This document shows positions 25,451 to 36,377 of a DNA stretch of 64,000 nt, piece by piece. The stretch lies in the NCBI RefSeq assembly GCF_900187425.1, contig NZ_FYDJ01000002.1, forward strand, positions 124,001 through 188,000, read 5' to 3'. Under the pieces are notes generated by a model that saw nothing but the letters and a program-made list of their open reading frames with translations, did not search any database and had not been told where the DNA came from. The position numbers and the translations under genes were made by a program. This stretch comes from Pseudomonas sp. Irchel s3h14 (lineage in GTDB: Bacteria; Pseudomonadota; Gammaproteobacteria; Pseudomonadales; Pseudomonadaceae). The first letter of the stretch is position 1. Every line of letters starts with the position of its first letter.

Positions 25451-26730
25451 GGCGCTACTCCTTTACGCGGGGTCACACCGGTACGGCTGATCCGAATCAG
25501 GCCGCGCGGTCGCCAGATCATCATCAACACCATCAGGATGCCGAACAGCAGCACGCGATATTCCGCGAACCCCCGCAGCAGTTCCGGGGCGACGGTCAGC
25601 ACGAAGGCCGCAATCACCACGCCGATGGTCGAGCCCATGCCGCCGAGTACCACGATGGCGAGGATCAATGCCGATTCGAAGAAGGTGAACGAGGTCGGGT
25701 TGACGAAGCCTTGATAGGTGGCGAAGAACACGCCGGCCAGACCGGCCGTCGAAGCACCGATGGTGAACGCCGAGAGTTTGACCAGTACGTGGTTCAGCCC
25801 CATGGAGCGGCAAGCGACTTCGTCTTCACGCAGGGCTTCCCAGGCGCGACCGACCGGCATGCGAGTCAAGCGGTGCTTGATATGCAACACGGCCAATACC
25901 ACCAGGAACAACACCGCGTAGATAAAGTAATACTTCACGTCCGGGTTATAGGCGATGCCAAAGAACTCATGGAACGGTACCCCGCCCTCTTTCGCCCTTT
26001 TGCCGAACTCGATACCGAAGAAGGTTGGCAATGGAGCGGCCATGCCATTCGGGCCACCGGTCAGAGTCAACCAGTTATTGAGGATCAACCGGATGATTTC
26101 ACCGAAGCCCAGGGTCACGATCGCCAGGTAGTCACCGTGCAGACGCAGCACCGGGAAACCGAGGATGCAACCGGCAAGGCCAGCGGTGATCGCCGCCAGC
26201 GGCAGCACCGTCCAGAAACCCAGCCCCAGGTATTGATAACCGAGCGCCAACCCGTAGGCACCGATGGCATAGAACGCCACGTAACCCAGGTCGAGCAGGC
26301 CGGCCAGGCCGACCACGATGTTCAGCCCAAGGCCTAGCAGCACGTAGATCAGCCCGAGGATGACCACGCCCAGCAGATAGGAGTTGGAGAAAAACGGGAA
26401 AACCACGGCAACAACAATCACCACCGGAATGATCCAGCGCAACCGGGTTTTATAGTCAGGCGGCAGTACATGAACCCCGGAGCCGGTGCTTTCAAAGCCT
26501 TCGAGAATTTTCAGGCCCTTGGGGGTTTGCAGGAACAGGCTCAAGGCAAAGCGGCCGGCCATGACGATGGCGACAATCCACGCCACCCGCGTCGTTTCCA
26601 GGTTGAAGCCGTAGCCGTCAAGGACCACGCCGACAATCGGGCCGAACACAATCAGGGCCACCAGGCCGGCAAGAATCGCGTCAACCAGGCTTCTTTTGAG
26701 ATCAATGGTTTTTTTAGTGGTTGAAGACAT
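25447..26730 (-). CDS. livM: Branched-chain amino acid ABC transporter permease LivM
   Basis: The 427-residue inner-membrane protein has about ten helices, an N-terminal extension typical of proteobacterial LivM, and the permease coupling segment MPVGRAWEALREDEVACRSMGLNH near 325-350. It forms the membrane channel with LivH. It starts four bases after livH and overlaps livG. Confidence 0.95.
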   Translation of the reverse strand: MSSTTKKTIDLKRSLVDAILAGLVALIVFGPIVGVVLDGYGFNLETTRVAWIVAIVMAGRFALSLFLQTPKGLKILEGFESTGSGVHVLPPDYKTRLRWIIPVVIVVAVVFPFFSNSYLLGVVILGLIYVLLGLGLNIVVGLAGLLDLGYVAFYAIGAYGLALGYQYLGLGFWTVLPLAAITAGLAGCILGFPVLRLHGDYLAIVTLGFGEIIRLILNNWLTLTGGPNGMAAPLPTFFGIEFGKRAKEGGVPFHEFFGIAYNPDVKYYFIYAVLFLVVLAVLHIKHRLTRMPVGRAWEALREDEVACRSMGLNHVLVKLSAFTIGASTAGLAGVFFATYQGFVNPTSFTFFESALILAIVVLGGMGSTIGVVIAAFVLTVAPELLRGFAEYRVLLFGILMVLMMIWRPRGLIRISRTGVTPRKGVAP

Positions 26731-26733
26731 CGC

Positions 26734-27648
<915 letters not shown>

Positions 27649-27776
27649 AACGCAATCTCACGCATTTGAGAGACTGCACAGAAGCCGGGTGCGACAGACC
27701 GGGGTTCAGCCGCCGGCGCAACACGGTTGTGTGCAGCTCTACGAGAAAAGACAGGTACTGCACGGACATGTTCTTT

Positions 27777-27807
27777 GATTGCCCGGCGCACAAGGCGCCG
27801 GGCAATC
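27777..27807 (-). promoter_or_regulatory. Intercistronic hairpin between livK and livH
   Basis: GATTGCCCGGCGC and GCGCCGGGCAATC pair perfectly as a 13-bp stem after the livK stop codon (27819). On the transcribed strand it is not followed by a U-run, so it more likely stabilises the upstream message or attenuates read-through than fully terminates. Confidence 0.7.
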
Positions 27808-27818
27808 AGCAAGTCATA

Positions 27819-28952
27819 TCACTTCTGTTTTTCCAGCTGGTGGTATTTGCCATCCTTGTCCCACTGATAAACCACGTAGTCGGAGACTTTCAGATCGCCC
27901 TTGGCGTCCCAGGTCTTCTCGCCCATCACGGTTTTGACCGGATTTTTCTTCAACCACTCGGCGGCTTTCTCGCCACTGTTGGATTTGGCGCCGTTGAAAG
28001 CTGCAGCCAGGGTCTGGACCGAAGCGTAAGCGTAAAGGGTGTAGCCTTCAGGCTCGGTGCCTTTCTTGCGGAACTCGTCCACTACGGTCTTGCTGTCTGG
28101 CAGCATGCGTGGGTCGGCACCGAAGGTCATCAGTACGCCGTCAACGAATTGCGGACCGCCAGCAGTGGTCACCAGTTCGTCGGTTACGATGCCATCGTCG
28201 GACATGAACTTGACGTCTTTGAGACCTTGCTCGCGCAGTTGACGGACCAGAGGACCGGCTTCCGGGTGCAGACCACCGAAGTAGACGATGTCGGCGCCAG
28301 CGCCGCGGATTTTGGTGACGATGGTGCTGAAATCTTTCTCGCCACGGGTCAGGCCTTCATACAGCACCGGCTTCACACCGCGCTTTTCCAGCTGGGCCTT
28401 GGTAGCGTCCGCCAGGCCTTGACCGTAGGTGTCCTTGTCGTGCAGGACCACGACTTTCTTGCCCTTGAGCACGTCGACGATGTAGTCGCCGGCCACGATG
28501 CCTTGCTGGTCGTCACGCCCGCACATACGGAACATGGCACTCAGGCCGCGCTCGGTAACAGCCGGGTTGGTGGAGCCCGGAGTGATAGCGATGATGCCCG
28601 CTTCGTCGTAGATCTCCGAAGCCGGGATGGTCGAGGAGGAGCAGAAGTGACCGACTACGCCAGCGACTTTCTGGTTGGTCAGGTCCTTGGCGACCGTCAC
28701 AGCCTGTTTCGGTTCGCAGGCGTCATCGCCCTTGACCAGTACGATTTTTTCCCCGTTTACGCCGCCCGCTGCGTTGACCGCATCGGCCGCAGCCTGTGCA
28801 CCCTTCATGTACTGTTCGCCAAATGCCGCGTTGGCGCCTGTCATTGGTCCCGCCACACCGATTTTCACATCAGCCTGTGCAAACGCAGAAACACCCAACG
28901 CAGTTGCCACTGCGAGGGCCAAAAAGCCTTTTTTGTAAAACGTCTGGGACAT
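27819..28952 (-). CDS. livK: Branched-chain amino acid ABC transporter periplasmic binding protein
   Basis: The ATG at 28952 follows GGAG and opens a signal peptide (MSQTFYKKGFLALAVATALG then FAQA), giving a 377-residue precursor. The mature part is a type I periplasmic binding protein with GPMTGANAAFGEQYMKGAQ at the start, the disulfide-forming pair DDACEPKQAV and GHFCSSSTIPAS, and the YFGGLHPEAG segment. It captures leucine, isoleucine and valine for LivHMGF. First gene of the operon. The symbol follows the Pseudomonas/E. coli naming; braC would be the alternative name. Confidence 0.93.
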   Translation of the reverse strand: MSQTFYKKGFLALAVATALGVSAFAQADVKIGVAGPMTGANAAFGEQYMKGAQAAADAVNAAGGVNGEKIVLVKGDDACEPKQAVTVAKDLTNQKVAGVVGHFCSSSTIPASEIYDEAGIIAITPGSTNPAVTERGLSAMFRMCGRDDQQGIVAGDYIVDVLKGKKVVVLHDKDTYGQGLADATKAQLEKRGVKPVLYEGLTRGEKDFSTIVTKIRGAGADIVYFGGLHPEAGPLVRQLREQGLKDVKFMSDDGIVTDELVTTAGGPQFVDGVLMTFGADPRMLPDSKTVVDEFRKKGTEPEGYTLYAYASVQTLAAAFNGAKSNSGEKAAEWLKKNPVKTVMGEKTWDAKGDLKVSDYVVYQWDKDGKYHQLEKQK

Positions 28953-29316
28953 GAGGTGGTGCTCCAAGGTTTTTTTTTAGTTGGCACTGCGACTTCCTGA
29001 ATGCTCAGAGCAAGGGCCGTGCCATCGGTTTTTTATTCTGAAAAAAGTCGCTGCTTTATTGTTATTTCGACTGTTTCGATCCCATTTTCATTGGGCGTGC
29101 AACCGTCTAAACCGCTGAAGGTGAAACCATTTATTTTTAAAGGCGCAACCCGAGCGCGCCATCATTGCAACCGCGGCGCCAAACGACGTGCAACCAGCCT
29201 GTAACAACGTGCGTCACCGAAGTGCACACTGCTGGTGCGCAACTGCTACAACCCGCACCTTTTACAGGCTAGCCGCTGCGCGAAAAAGCGCCGCTTTCAG
29301 CAACAAATTTCAACAA
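28953..29316. other. Upstream region of livK
   Basis: This 364-base stretch separates livK from the end of amaA (both on the minus strand) and should contain the liv operon promoter. The half nearest livK is AT-rich; I could not fix a convincing -35/-10 pair, and no ORF, RNA gene or repeat of the REP families was found. Confidence 0.4.
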
Positions 29317-30600
29317 TCAAATAACGATCCGCAGGCACTGGCCTGCGTGATACAGCGAGAATCCGGCCTCGTACAAACAGCTGCGTAACCCCACGCCCGC
29401 CAATGGCTGCATGGGCGCAAAGGGAATCGGCAGCGCTTGAGGGTTTCCGTTACACAGATAATCGGCAAAGGCTTTGCCGACGACAGTGCCAGTAGTGACG
29501 CCCCGGCCGTTGTAACCGGTGACTGCCACTAAACCGGGCGCCGGCTCGAACAAACGCATCAAATGATCGGGGGTGAAGGCGATGCAACCGGTCCAGGTAC
29601 ATTCCCATTCCACCGGTTTGAGATAAGGAAAGTAGTGCTGCTGAACCCGGTCGGCCCAGGCTTTGAGGAACCAGGTCGGTTTCTGATTGCCATTGCCGAG
29701 ACTGCCGAGCAGCAGACGGCCATCCTTATCGCGACGAACACTGCTGAGGACCTGGCGGGTGTCCCAGGAACCCTGGCCACCGGGGAGAATTTGCTGTGCA
29801 GCCTCTTCGGTCAGCGGGACCGAGGCCACTTGATAGTAATAACCGGGGAAGAAGTTGCGCCGCAATTCCGTCCAGTCACCCTCGGTATAAGCATTCGAGG
29901 CAATCACGACTTGCTCGGCAAGCACCGAACCCTGAGCGGTTTGTACCGACCAGCGTTGGCCCTGACGTTCGAGTCGGGTCACCGGGGAATGATCGAACAA
30001 CTGACCGCCGAGACCGATAGCCGCTTTGGCCAGCCCCGTGGTGTAAGCCATTGGGTTGATCGTGCCGGCACGTCGATCAAGCAGCGCAGCGGCAATTTTT
30101 TTGGTACCCGTCGCTTGTTCGCAGGCTTGACCGGTCAGCAGTTCCACCGGCGCGCCGCGACGTTTCCATTGTTCTTCACGACTGCGCAAGTCCGCTTCGC
30201 CACGGGCGTTGTGCGCCATGTGCAACGTGCCTTCGCGACGCAGTTGGCAATCGATGTTGTATTTGTCGACCAGGCTGAACACCAGGGACGGTGCCGCACC
30301 GAGCATGCGGTTGAGCTGACTGCCGACCGCCTCGCCAAACCCGGCTTCGATCTCGTCCGGTGGAATCCACATCCCGGCATTGACCAGCCCGACGTTGCGC
30401 CCCGATCCGCCATGACCGGCGCGATGGGCTTCCAGTACACAGACGCTTTTGCCTTTTTCCAGCAGATGCACCGCCGCCGACAGACCGGTGAAACCAGCGC
30501 CGATGACGCAGACATCCACCGTCACCTCGCCCTTGAGCGCCGCGTTGTCAGGCCTTTGCGGCGTCAGTTTTTCCCACAGACACTCTTCGCGTAACGGCAT
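29317..30600 (-). CDS. amaA: FAD-dependent oxidoreductase, L-pipecolate oxidase AmaA
   Basis: The ATG at 30600 gives 427 residues starting MPLREECLWEKLTPQ. The Rossmann motif VIGAGFTGLSAAVHLLEKG begins near residue 31 and GSGRNVGLVNAGMW, the flavin-contact segment of the DadA/OrdL group, near 68. In P. putida this gene type (amaA) oxidises L-pipecolate to piperideine-6-carboxylate and lies beside amaB and a LysR gene in the same order, as here. OrdL/PuuB-type amine oxidases have similar sequences, so the substrate call rests on context. Confidence 0.82.
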   Translation of the reverse strand: MPLREECLWEKLTPQRPDNAALKGEVTVDVCVIGAGFTGLSAAVHLLEKGKSVCVLEAHRAGHGGSGRNVGLVNAGMWIPPDEIEAGFGEAVGSQLNRMLGAAPSLVFSLVDKYNIDCQLRREGTLHMAHNARGEADLRSREEQWKRRGAPVELLTGQACEQATGTKKIAAALLDRRAGTINPMAYTTGLAKAAIGLGGQLFDHSPVTRLERQGQRWSVQTAQGSVLAEQVVIASNAYTEGDWTELRRNFFPGYYYQVASVPLTEEAAQQILPGGQGSWDTRQVLSSVRRDKDGRLLLGSLGNGNQKPTWFLKAWADRVQQHYFPYLKPVEWECTWTGCIAFTPDHLMRLFEPAPGLVAVTGYNGRGVTTGTVVGKAFADYLCNGNPQALPIPFAPMQPLAGVGLRSCLYEAGFSLYHAGQCLRIVI

Positions 30601-30640
30601 TGCCAGACTCCAACAGAAACCTAACAGATACACAATTCAA

Positions 30641-30747
30641 GTGTGGGAGCGGGCTTGCTCGCGAAAGCGGTGTATCAGACAACATCAATGTCGACTGACA
30701 GATTGCATTCGTCGGAACGCCGCCCGGAGCAAGCCCGCTCCCACAGG
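30641..30747. repeat. REP family B inverted pair
   Basis: Outer arms GTGGGAGCGGGCTTGCTCGC and CGGAGCAAGCCCGCTCCCAC; the right arm contains the variant CGGAACGCCGCCCGGAGCAA also seen as a remnant near 4801. It lies between amaB and amaA, which are co-directional. Confidence 0.9.
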
Positions 30748-30770
30748 GGGATTACTGTTCGACTCGAGAT

Positions 30771-32261
30771 TTAGTCGAACGTAATGCCCTGGGCCAACGG
30801 CAATTCCAGCGAATAGTTCACGGTGTTGGTCTGACGGCGCATGTAGCCGCGCCATGCATCGGAGCCGGATTCACGACCGCCGCCCGTTTCTTTCTCACCG
30901 CCAAACGCCCCGCCGATTTCCGCGCCGCTCGGGCCGATGTTGACGTTGGCGATGCCGCAGTCGCTGCCCACCGCCGACATGAACTGCTCGGCTTCACGCA
31001 CGTCAGTGGTGAAAATGCACGAGGACAGGCCTTGTGGCACGGCGTTGTTCAGGCGCAGCGCTTCGTCGAAATCCTTGTAACCGATCACGTACAGAATCGG
31101 CGCGAAGGTTTCGCCGCAGACCACGTCGCTCTGCTCCGGCATTTCGACGATGGCCGGCGAGACGTAATAAGCGTTAGGGAATTTGTCTTCCAGTTGGCGC
31201 TTGCCGCCGAACACCCGGCCGCCTTCGCTCAAGGCCTGCTCAAGCGCATCCTGCATGTTTTCGAAGCTGTGCTTGTCGATCAGCGGACCGATCAGGTTGC
31301 CTTCCAGTGGATTGCCGATACGCACTTTGGAGTACGCGGCTTTCAGGCGGGTGACGATTTCTTCTTTCACCGATTCATGGGCAATCAGACGACGCAACGT
31401 GGTGCAACGCTGACCGGCAGTGCCGACGGCGCTGAACAGGATGGCCCGTACGGCCATGTCCAGGTCGGCGCTTGGGCCGAGGATCATTGCGTTGTTACCG
31501 CCCAGTTCCAGAATGCTGCGAGCAAAACGTGCGGCGATTTTCGGTGCCACTTCGCGGCCCATGCGGGTGCTGCCGGTGGCGCTGATCAGCGCGACACGCG
31601 GGTCATCGACCAGAGCTTCGCCAGCATCGCGACCGCCGATGATCACTTGGCTCAGGTGCGGCGGCGCGTCGCTGAAGTTCTTCAGTACGCGGTCGAACAG
31701 CGCCTGGCAGGCCAGGGCGGTCAGCGGGGTTTTCTCCGACGGCTTCCAGATCACCGGGTTGCCGCAGACCAGCGCCAGCGCGGTGTTCCAGGCCCAGACC
31801 GCAACCGGGAAGTTGAACGCACTGATGACACCAACGACGCCCAGCGGGTGCCAGGTTTCGCGCATGTGGTGGCCAGGACGCTCGGAGGCGATAGTCAAAC
31901 CGTACAGCTGACGGGACAGGCCGACGGCGAAATCGCAGATGTCGATCATTTCCTGAACTTCACCCAGGCCTTCCTGAGTGATCTTGCCGGCTTCCCAGGA
32001 CACCAGCTCGCCGAGGTCGGCCTTGTATTCGCGCAAGATATCGCCCAGTTGGCGGACCAGTTCGCCACGGCGCGGGGCCGGGACCTTGCGCCACAATTCG
32101 AACGCATGATCTGCACGACTGATGTGCTGCTCGACTTCAGCGGCGCCTTCCCAGTTCACGGCGGCGATCTGGCTGCCATCGATCGGCGAATGCACCGGCA
32201 CTTTGCCGTTCTGGTACAAGGCCGGGTTAACACCAAGACGATCAAGCAATGCGGCAACCAT
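30771..32261 (-). CDS. amaB: Piperideine-6-carboxylate / alpha-aminoadipate semialdehyde dehydrogenase AmaB
   Basis: The 496-residue enzyme belongs to the ALDH7 type: catalytic Glu in SILELGGNNAMI near 264 and nucleophilic Cys in GTAGQRCTTLRRL near 298. Conserved PSEKTPLTALAC and the C-terminal GGAFGGEKETGGGRESGSDAW are ALDH7 hallmarks. It oxidises aminoadipate semialdehyde to 2-aminoadipate in lysine catabolism through pipecolate, directly after AmaA. Its regulator is divergent across a 174-bp gap. Confidence 0.92.
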   Translation of the reverse strand: MVAALLDRLGVNPALYQNGKVPVHSPIDGSQIAAVNWEGAAEVEQHISRADHAFELWRKVPAPRRGELVRQLGDILREYKADLGELVSWEAGKITQEGLGEVQEMIDICDFAVGLSRQLYGLTIASERPGHHMRETWHPLGVVGVISAFNFPVAVWAWNTALALVCGNPVIWKPSEKTPLTALACQALFDRVLKNFSDAPPHLSQVIIGGRDAGEALVDDPRVALISATGSTRMGREVAPKIAARFARSILELGGNNAMILGPSADLDMAVRAILFSAVGTAGQRCTTLRRLIAHESVKEEIVTRLKAAYSKVRIGNPLEGNLIGPLIDKHSFENMQDALEQALSEGGRVFGGKRQLEDKFPNAYYVSPAIVEMPEQSDVVCGETFAPILYVIGYKDFDEALRLNNAVPQGLSSCIFTTDVREAEQFMSAVGSDCGIANVNIGPSGAEIGGAFGGEKETGGGRESGSDAWRGYMRRQTNTVNYSLELPLAQGITFD

Positions 32262-32435
32262 GGGTCACTCCTCAAGCGAAAAACAGAAAACGTGCAGCCG
32301 GATTGATTCGGCTGGTGAGGCCTGTAGTTTTAGCGCTCCCGACGTTACCCAACAAACGACCTTTAAGAGAGATATCATTCCGTTTATTCATGCTGCGAAT
32401 TGCTGGTAAGAAAGAAACAAGAAAAAGGACAACCA

Positions 32436-33347
32436 ATGCTGAATAAACGCTACTTGCCGTCGATCACCGCGCTGCAGTGTTTTGAGGCCGTAACCCGACA
32501 TTTGAGCTTCACCCGGGCGGCTGAAGAGCTGAACCTGACCCAGAGCGCTGTCAGCAAACAGGTCGCGCAACTCGAAGAATTGCTGCAGCACCTGTTGTTC
32601 CGCCGGGTGCGCCGACGCCTGCAAATGACCCCGGCCGGTGACTTGTACCTGGTGGAGGTCAGAAAAATCCTCACGCAGGTCGAGATGTCGACCCACTACC
32701 TGCGCTCCTACGGCGGTGAAACCGAAGTCCTGCGCGTCTCGACGCCTCCGACCTTCGGCGCGCGCTGGCTAGTGCCACGCTTGAAAGGCTGGCGCCTGCG
32801 CCATCCCTCGATTCATCTGGACCTGTGCAGCGAACAGGAAGCCGACGATCTGCTGCAAGGTCGCAGCGACCTGGCGTTCTACTTCGGCCAGGGCTCACGC
32901 CCCGGCACTGAATGCCTGAAGCTGTTCGGCGAAGAGCTGGTGCCGGTCTGCGCACCGGGCAGCCTGCCGAACACGCCGTTCACCGATCCTACGCAACTCA
33001 CCGACCTGGTCCTGCTGCAAAACGCCTCCCGGCCCCAGGCTTGGCACGACTGGTTCGACAGTCAGGGCTACCACACCGAACACAGCTACCACGGCCCGCG
33101 TTTTGAAACCTTTTACATGTGCATCCGCGCAGCCCAGGTCGGCTGCGGTGTGGCGCTGTTACCGCGTTTTCTGGTGGAAGAGGAATTGGCCGACGGCAAA
33201 CTGGTCATACCCTGGCAGCACGCAATGCCCAGCACCGATGCCTACTACCTGGCGTATCCGGAGCATTCGGCGGAAGTGCCGAAAGTGCGGGACTTTGTGA
33301 AGTGGATGCTGGAGCAGATTGATAGCCCGGATGCGCCGCAAATTTGA
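32436..33347 (+). CDS. LysR-family regulator of the ama (lysine catabolism) genes
   Basis: The chosen ATG at 32436 follows AAAAAGGAC and gives 303 residues. The helix-turn-helix (LQCFEAVTRHLSFTRAAEELNLTQSAVSKQVAQLE region, about 11-45) and effector domain with RVSTPPTFGARWLVPRL near 102 define a GcvA-like LysR protein. Its divergent position at amaB indicates it is the local activator; the effector is probably a pathway intermediate, which is inferred. Confidence 0.9.
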   Translation: MLNKRYLPSITALQCFEAVTRHLSFTRAAEELNLTQSAVSKQVAQLEELLQHLLFRRVRRRLQMTPAGDLYLVEVRKILTQVEMSTHYLRSYGGETEVLRVSTPPTFGARWLVPRLKGWRLRHPSIHLDLCSEQEADDLLQGRSDLAFYFGQGSRPGTECLKLFGEELVPVCAPGSLPNTPFTDPTQLTDLVLLQNASRPQAWHDWFDSQGYHTEHSYHGPRFETFYMCIRAAQVGCGVALLPRFLVEEELADGKLVIPWQHAMPSTDAYYLAYPEHSAEVPKVRDFVKWMLEQIDSPDAPQI

Positions 33348-33363
33348 AGCTTCACACAATTCC

Positions 33364-33457
33364 CTGTGGGAGCGGGCTTGCTCGCGAAGGGACCAGCACA
33401 TTCAACATCAATGTTGACTGGCATGACGCCTTCGCGAGCAAGCCCGCTCCCACAGGG
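33364..33457. repeat. REP family B inverted pair
   Basis: CTGTGGGAGCGGGCTTGCTC and its inverse near 33430-33457 face each other; no insertion block. It lies between the LysR gene and pncB, both on the plus strand. Confidence 0.92.
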
Positions 33458-33580
33458 GGATCTGCAGCGGTCTAAAAAATTGCTGGCAATACCCTGCGCG
33501 GATATGCGCCACTAGCCCCATTCATTGAAACAGCTGCAACGTCGCTGCCACGGGCCGCGGCCAGCCTGGAGAACCCCGTT

Positions 33581-34816
33581 ATGAGCGAGAGCGTGTTTGG
33601 CGATCGCATCGTGCAGAACCTGCTCGACACCGACTTCTACAAACTGACGATGATGCAGGCGGTGCTGCACAACTACCCGAACGTTGAAGTCGAATGGGAG
33701 TTTCGTTGCCGTAACAGTGAAGATTTGCGCCCGTACCTGGCGGAAATCCGCTTCCAGATCGAGCGCCTCGCTGAGTTGAGCCTGAGCGCCGACCAGTTGA
33801 GTTTCATGGAGCGCATCAGCTTCATGAAGCCGGATTTCCTGCGCTTTCTCGGGTTGTTTCGCTTCAATCTGCGCTACGTCCACACCGGTATCGAAAACGG
33901 CGAGCTGTTCATCCGCCTGCGCGGGCCATGGCTGCACGTGATCCTGTTCGAAGTGCCGCTGCTGTCCATCGTCAGCGAAGTGCGCAACCGCTATCGCTAC
34001 CGTGAGATTGTCCTGGAACAGGCGCGCGAGCAGCTCTACCGCAAGTTCGACTGGCTGACCGCCAACGCCAGCGCGGAGGAATTGTCCGAATTGCAGGTCG
34101 CCGATTTCGGCACTCGCCGTCGCTTCTCGTACCGCGTGCAGGAAGAAGTGGTGAACGTGCTCAAGCACGATTTCCCTGGTCGTTTTGTTGGCACCAGCAA
34201 CGTGCACCTTTCACGTGAGCTGGACATGAAGCCGTTGGGCACCATGGCACACGAATGGATCATGGCCCACCAACAACTCGGCCCGCGGCTGATCGACAGT
34301 CAGATTGCCGCCCTCGATTGCTGGGTCCGCGAGTACCGTGGCCTGCTGGGGATTGCCCTCACCGACTGCATCACCACCGATGCCTTTCTCGGCGATTTCG
34401 ACCTGTACTTCGCCAAGCTGTTTGACGGCTTGCGCCATGATTCCGGTGATCCGGTGCTCTGGGCGGAAAAGGCCATCGCCCACTATCACAAGCTGGGCAT
34501 CGACCCGATGAGCAAGACGCTGGTGTTCTCCGACAGTCTGACGCTGCCCAAGTCCCTGGAGATTTTTCGGGCGCTGCGCGGTCGGATCAATGTCAGCTTT
34601 GGCATCGGCACCAACCTGACGTGCGATATTCCGGGTGTTGAACCGATGAGCATCGTGCTTAAAATGGCCGCCTGCAACGGCCAGCCCGTGGCAAAGATTT
34701 CCGATGAGCCTGGCAAGACTCACTGCAAAGACCCGAATTTCGTCGCCTATTTGCGACACGTTTTCAAAGTACCTGCCGCCCTTTCCAGTACATCCAGCAT
34801 TTCTAGCAAGGAGTGA
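33581..34816 (+). CDS. pncB: Nicotinate phosphoribosyltransferase PncB
   Basis: The 411-residue enzyme converts nicotinate, PRPP and ATP into nicotinate mononucleotide, the first step of the Preiss-Handler NAD salvage pathway. Visible signatures are [20 protein letters not shown] at the N-terminus, [22 protein letters not shown] near 205, and [16 protein letters not shown] near 285. GGAG precedes the ATG by eight bases. nadE begins four bases after the stop, so they form an operon for consecutive NAD steps. Confidence 0.96.
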   Translation: MSESVFGDRIVQNLLDTDFYKLTMMQAVLHNYPNVEVEWEFRCRNSEDLRPYLAEIRFQIERLAELSLSADQLSFMERISFMKPDFLRFLGLFRFNLRYVHTGIENGELFIRLRGPWLHVILFEVPLLSIVSEVRNRYRYREIVLEQAREQLYRKFDWLTANASAEELSELQVADFGTRRRFSYRVQEEVVNVLKHDFPGRFVGTSNVHLSRELDMKPLGTMAHEWIMAHQQLGPRLIDSQIAALDCWVREYRGLLGIALTDCITTDAFLGDFDLYFAKLFDGLRHDSGDPVLWAEKAIAHYHKLGIDPMSKTLVFSDSLTLPKSLEIFRALRGRINVSFGIGTNLTCDIPGVEPMSIVLKMAACNGQPVAKISDEPGKTHCKDPNFVAYLRHVFKVPAALSSTSSISSKE

Positions 34817-34820
34817 ATTC

Positions 34821-35648
34821 ATGCAAGCCGAACAGCGTGAGATTGCTGAACAGCTCAAGGTCCAGCCGCCGTTCGCCGACCAGGCCGCCCTCGAGGCTGA
34901 AGTCACCCGGCGGATCATCTTCATCCAGGACTGCCTGGTCAATTCCGGGCTCAAGACCCTGGTACTCGGCATCAGCGGTGGGGTCGATTCCCTGACCGCC
35001 GGCCTGCTGGCCCAGCGTGCCATGCGCGAACTGCGCACCCGCACAGGCGACAACAGCTACAAGTTCATCGCCGTGCGCCTGCCGTACGAAACCCAGTTCG
35101 ACGAACACGACGCCCAGGCTTCGGTGGATTTCATCGCCCCGGACGAGCGCCACACCGTGAACATCGGCCCGGCAGTCAAATCCCTGGCCAGTGAAGTCGC
35201 AGCCTTCGAAGGCAAGCATGCGGTCTCGGTGGATTTCGTGCTCGGCAACACCAAGGCGCGGATGCGCATGGTCGCCCAATACACCATCGCCGGCGCGGCC
35301 CATGGCCTGGTGATCGGCACCGACCACGCGGCGGAAGCGGTGATGGGTTTCTTCACCAAGTTTGGTGACGGCGCTTGTGACCTGGCGCCACTGAGCGGCC
35401 TGGTAAAAAACCAGGTCCGGGACATCGCCCGCAGCTTCGGCGCGCCGGAGTCGCTGGTGGAAAAAATCCCGACGGCCGACCTTGAAGACCTGTCGCCCGG
35501 CAAGCCGGACGAAGCGTCCCACGGCGTGACCTACGCCGAGATCGACGCGTTTTTGCATGGCGAGCCGGTGCGTGAGGAAGCGTTCAAGATCATTTGTGAC
35601 ACGTATAAAAAGACTCATCACAAGCGGGTGATGCCGTTCGCGCCTTGA
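34821..35648 (+). CDS. nadE: NH3-dependent NAD synthetase NadE
   Basis: The 275-residue N-type ATP pyrophosphatase has the PP-loop ([15 protein letters not shown]) near 47 and [28 protein letters not shown] near 175. It amidates nicotinate adenine dinucleotide to NAD with ammonia; no glutaminase domain is fused. Start is the ATG at 34821 preceded by AAGGAG. The frame extends upstream inside pncB without significance. A terminator follows. Confidence 0.96.
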   Translation: MQAEQREIAEQLKVQPPFADQAALEAEVTRRIIFIQDCLVNSGLKTLVLGISGGVDSLTAGLLAQRAMRELRTRTGDNSYKFIAVRLPYETQFDEHDAQASVDFIAPDERHTVNIGPAVKSLASEVAAFEGKHAVSVDFVLGNTKARMRMVAQYTIAGAAHGLVIGTDHAAEAVMGFFTKFGDGACDLAPLSGLVKNQVRDIARSFGAPESLVEKIPTADLEDLSPGKPDEASHGVTYAEIDAFLHGEPVREEAFKIICDTYKKTHHKRVMPFAP

Positions 35649-35658
35649 TGTGTGAATA

Positions 35659-35698
35659 AAAAAAGCCCGCTGAAGGCGTTGATCCTCAGCGGGCTTTT
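35659..35698 (+). terminator. Rho-independent terminator after nadE
   Basis: AAAAGCCCGCTGA pairs with TCAGCGGGCTTTT, closing the pncB-nadE unit ten bases after the stop codon. Confidence 0.93.
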
Positions 35699-35732
35699 CT
35701 TTGCCTCAAGCATTTGTTGATGCTGAAGGCCC

Positions 35733-35809
35733 ATTCGCGAGCAAGCCCGCTCCCACATTGGATCTGAGGTGTTCACAAATCCAATGTGGGAGCGGGCTTG
35801 CTCGCGAAG
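35733..35809. repeat. REP family B inverted pair (compact)
   Basis: ATTCGCGAGCAAGCCCGCTC and GAGCGGGCTTGCTCGCGAAG form the arms, with a second inner match ATTGGAT / ATCCAAT. It separates convergent nadE and azurin genes. Confidence 0.92.
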
Positions 35810-35831
35810 AACGATAACGCGGTGGTCCTAC

Positions 35832-36278
35832 TTACTTCAGGGTAACCGTGCCTTTCATCATCGAGATGTGGCCAGGGAACGAGCAGAAGAAACCGTACTT
35901 CTCGCCAGCATCGAGCTTCGACACGTCGAAGGTCACCGAGTCGGTTTCCTTGGCGCCGATGATTTTGGTATGGGCGATGATGCGCGCGTCACCTTCCGGC
36001 AGGTAGCTCTTCTCGATACCTGCGGCCAGGCCAGCGGTGGCGATCGGCTGCATATCAGCCTCTTTACTCAGCACCCAGTTATGACCCATGACGTTTTTTG
36101 GCAGGTTGCCGGAGTGTTTCAGCTCCACGGTGAACGTCTTGCAGCTTTTGTCGATTTCAATGGCCTTGGTGTCAAAGGACATCTGATCAGTCGAGTCGAC
36201 AGTGACCTTGCATTCGGCAGCCATCAATTGGCTGCTGGCCAGTGTCAGCAGGGATACCGCAACAAGTTTGGCAAACAT
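35832..36278 (-). CDS. azu: Azurin (type 1 blue copper protein)
   Basis: The ATG at 36278 follows GGAG and gives a 148-residue precursor: signal peptide of 20 residues, then a 128-residue mature protein starting AECKV, the exact size of azurin. Copper ligands are all present: His66, Cys132, His137 and axial Met141 (mature numbering 46, 112, 117, 121). The Cys3-Cys26 disulfide pair is also there. It transfers electrons in the periplasm, for example to nitrite reductase or cytochrome peroxidase. Divergent from the small ORF at 36473. Confidence 0.97.
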   Translation of the reverse strand: MFAKLVAVSLLTLASSQLMAAECKVTVDSTDQMSFDTKAIEIDKSCKTFTVELKHSGNLPKNVMGHNWVLSKEADMQPIATAGLAAGIEKSYLPEGDARIIAHTKIIGAKETDSVTFDVSKLDAGEKYGFFCSFPGHISMMKGTVTLK

Positions 36279-36367
36279 GGTGAATCTCCAAGGCAGGGTT
36301 AACAAAAGTGCGAATGGACAGAAGACTGCCTGAAAACTTCGCAAGTTCCTATGACCTGAATCAAAAA

Positions 36368-36377
36368 TTGTATACAA
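36368..36377. promoter_or_regulatory. Palindrome TTGTATACAA upstream of azurin
   Basis: A perfect 10-bp palindrome 90 bases before the azurin start codon, extended as AATTGTATACAACTT. Such GTATAC-centred sites are bound by several GntR/FadR-type regulators; which protein binds here is unknown. No Anr box (TTGAT-N4-ATCAA) was found nearby. Confidence 0.4.
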
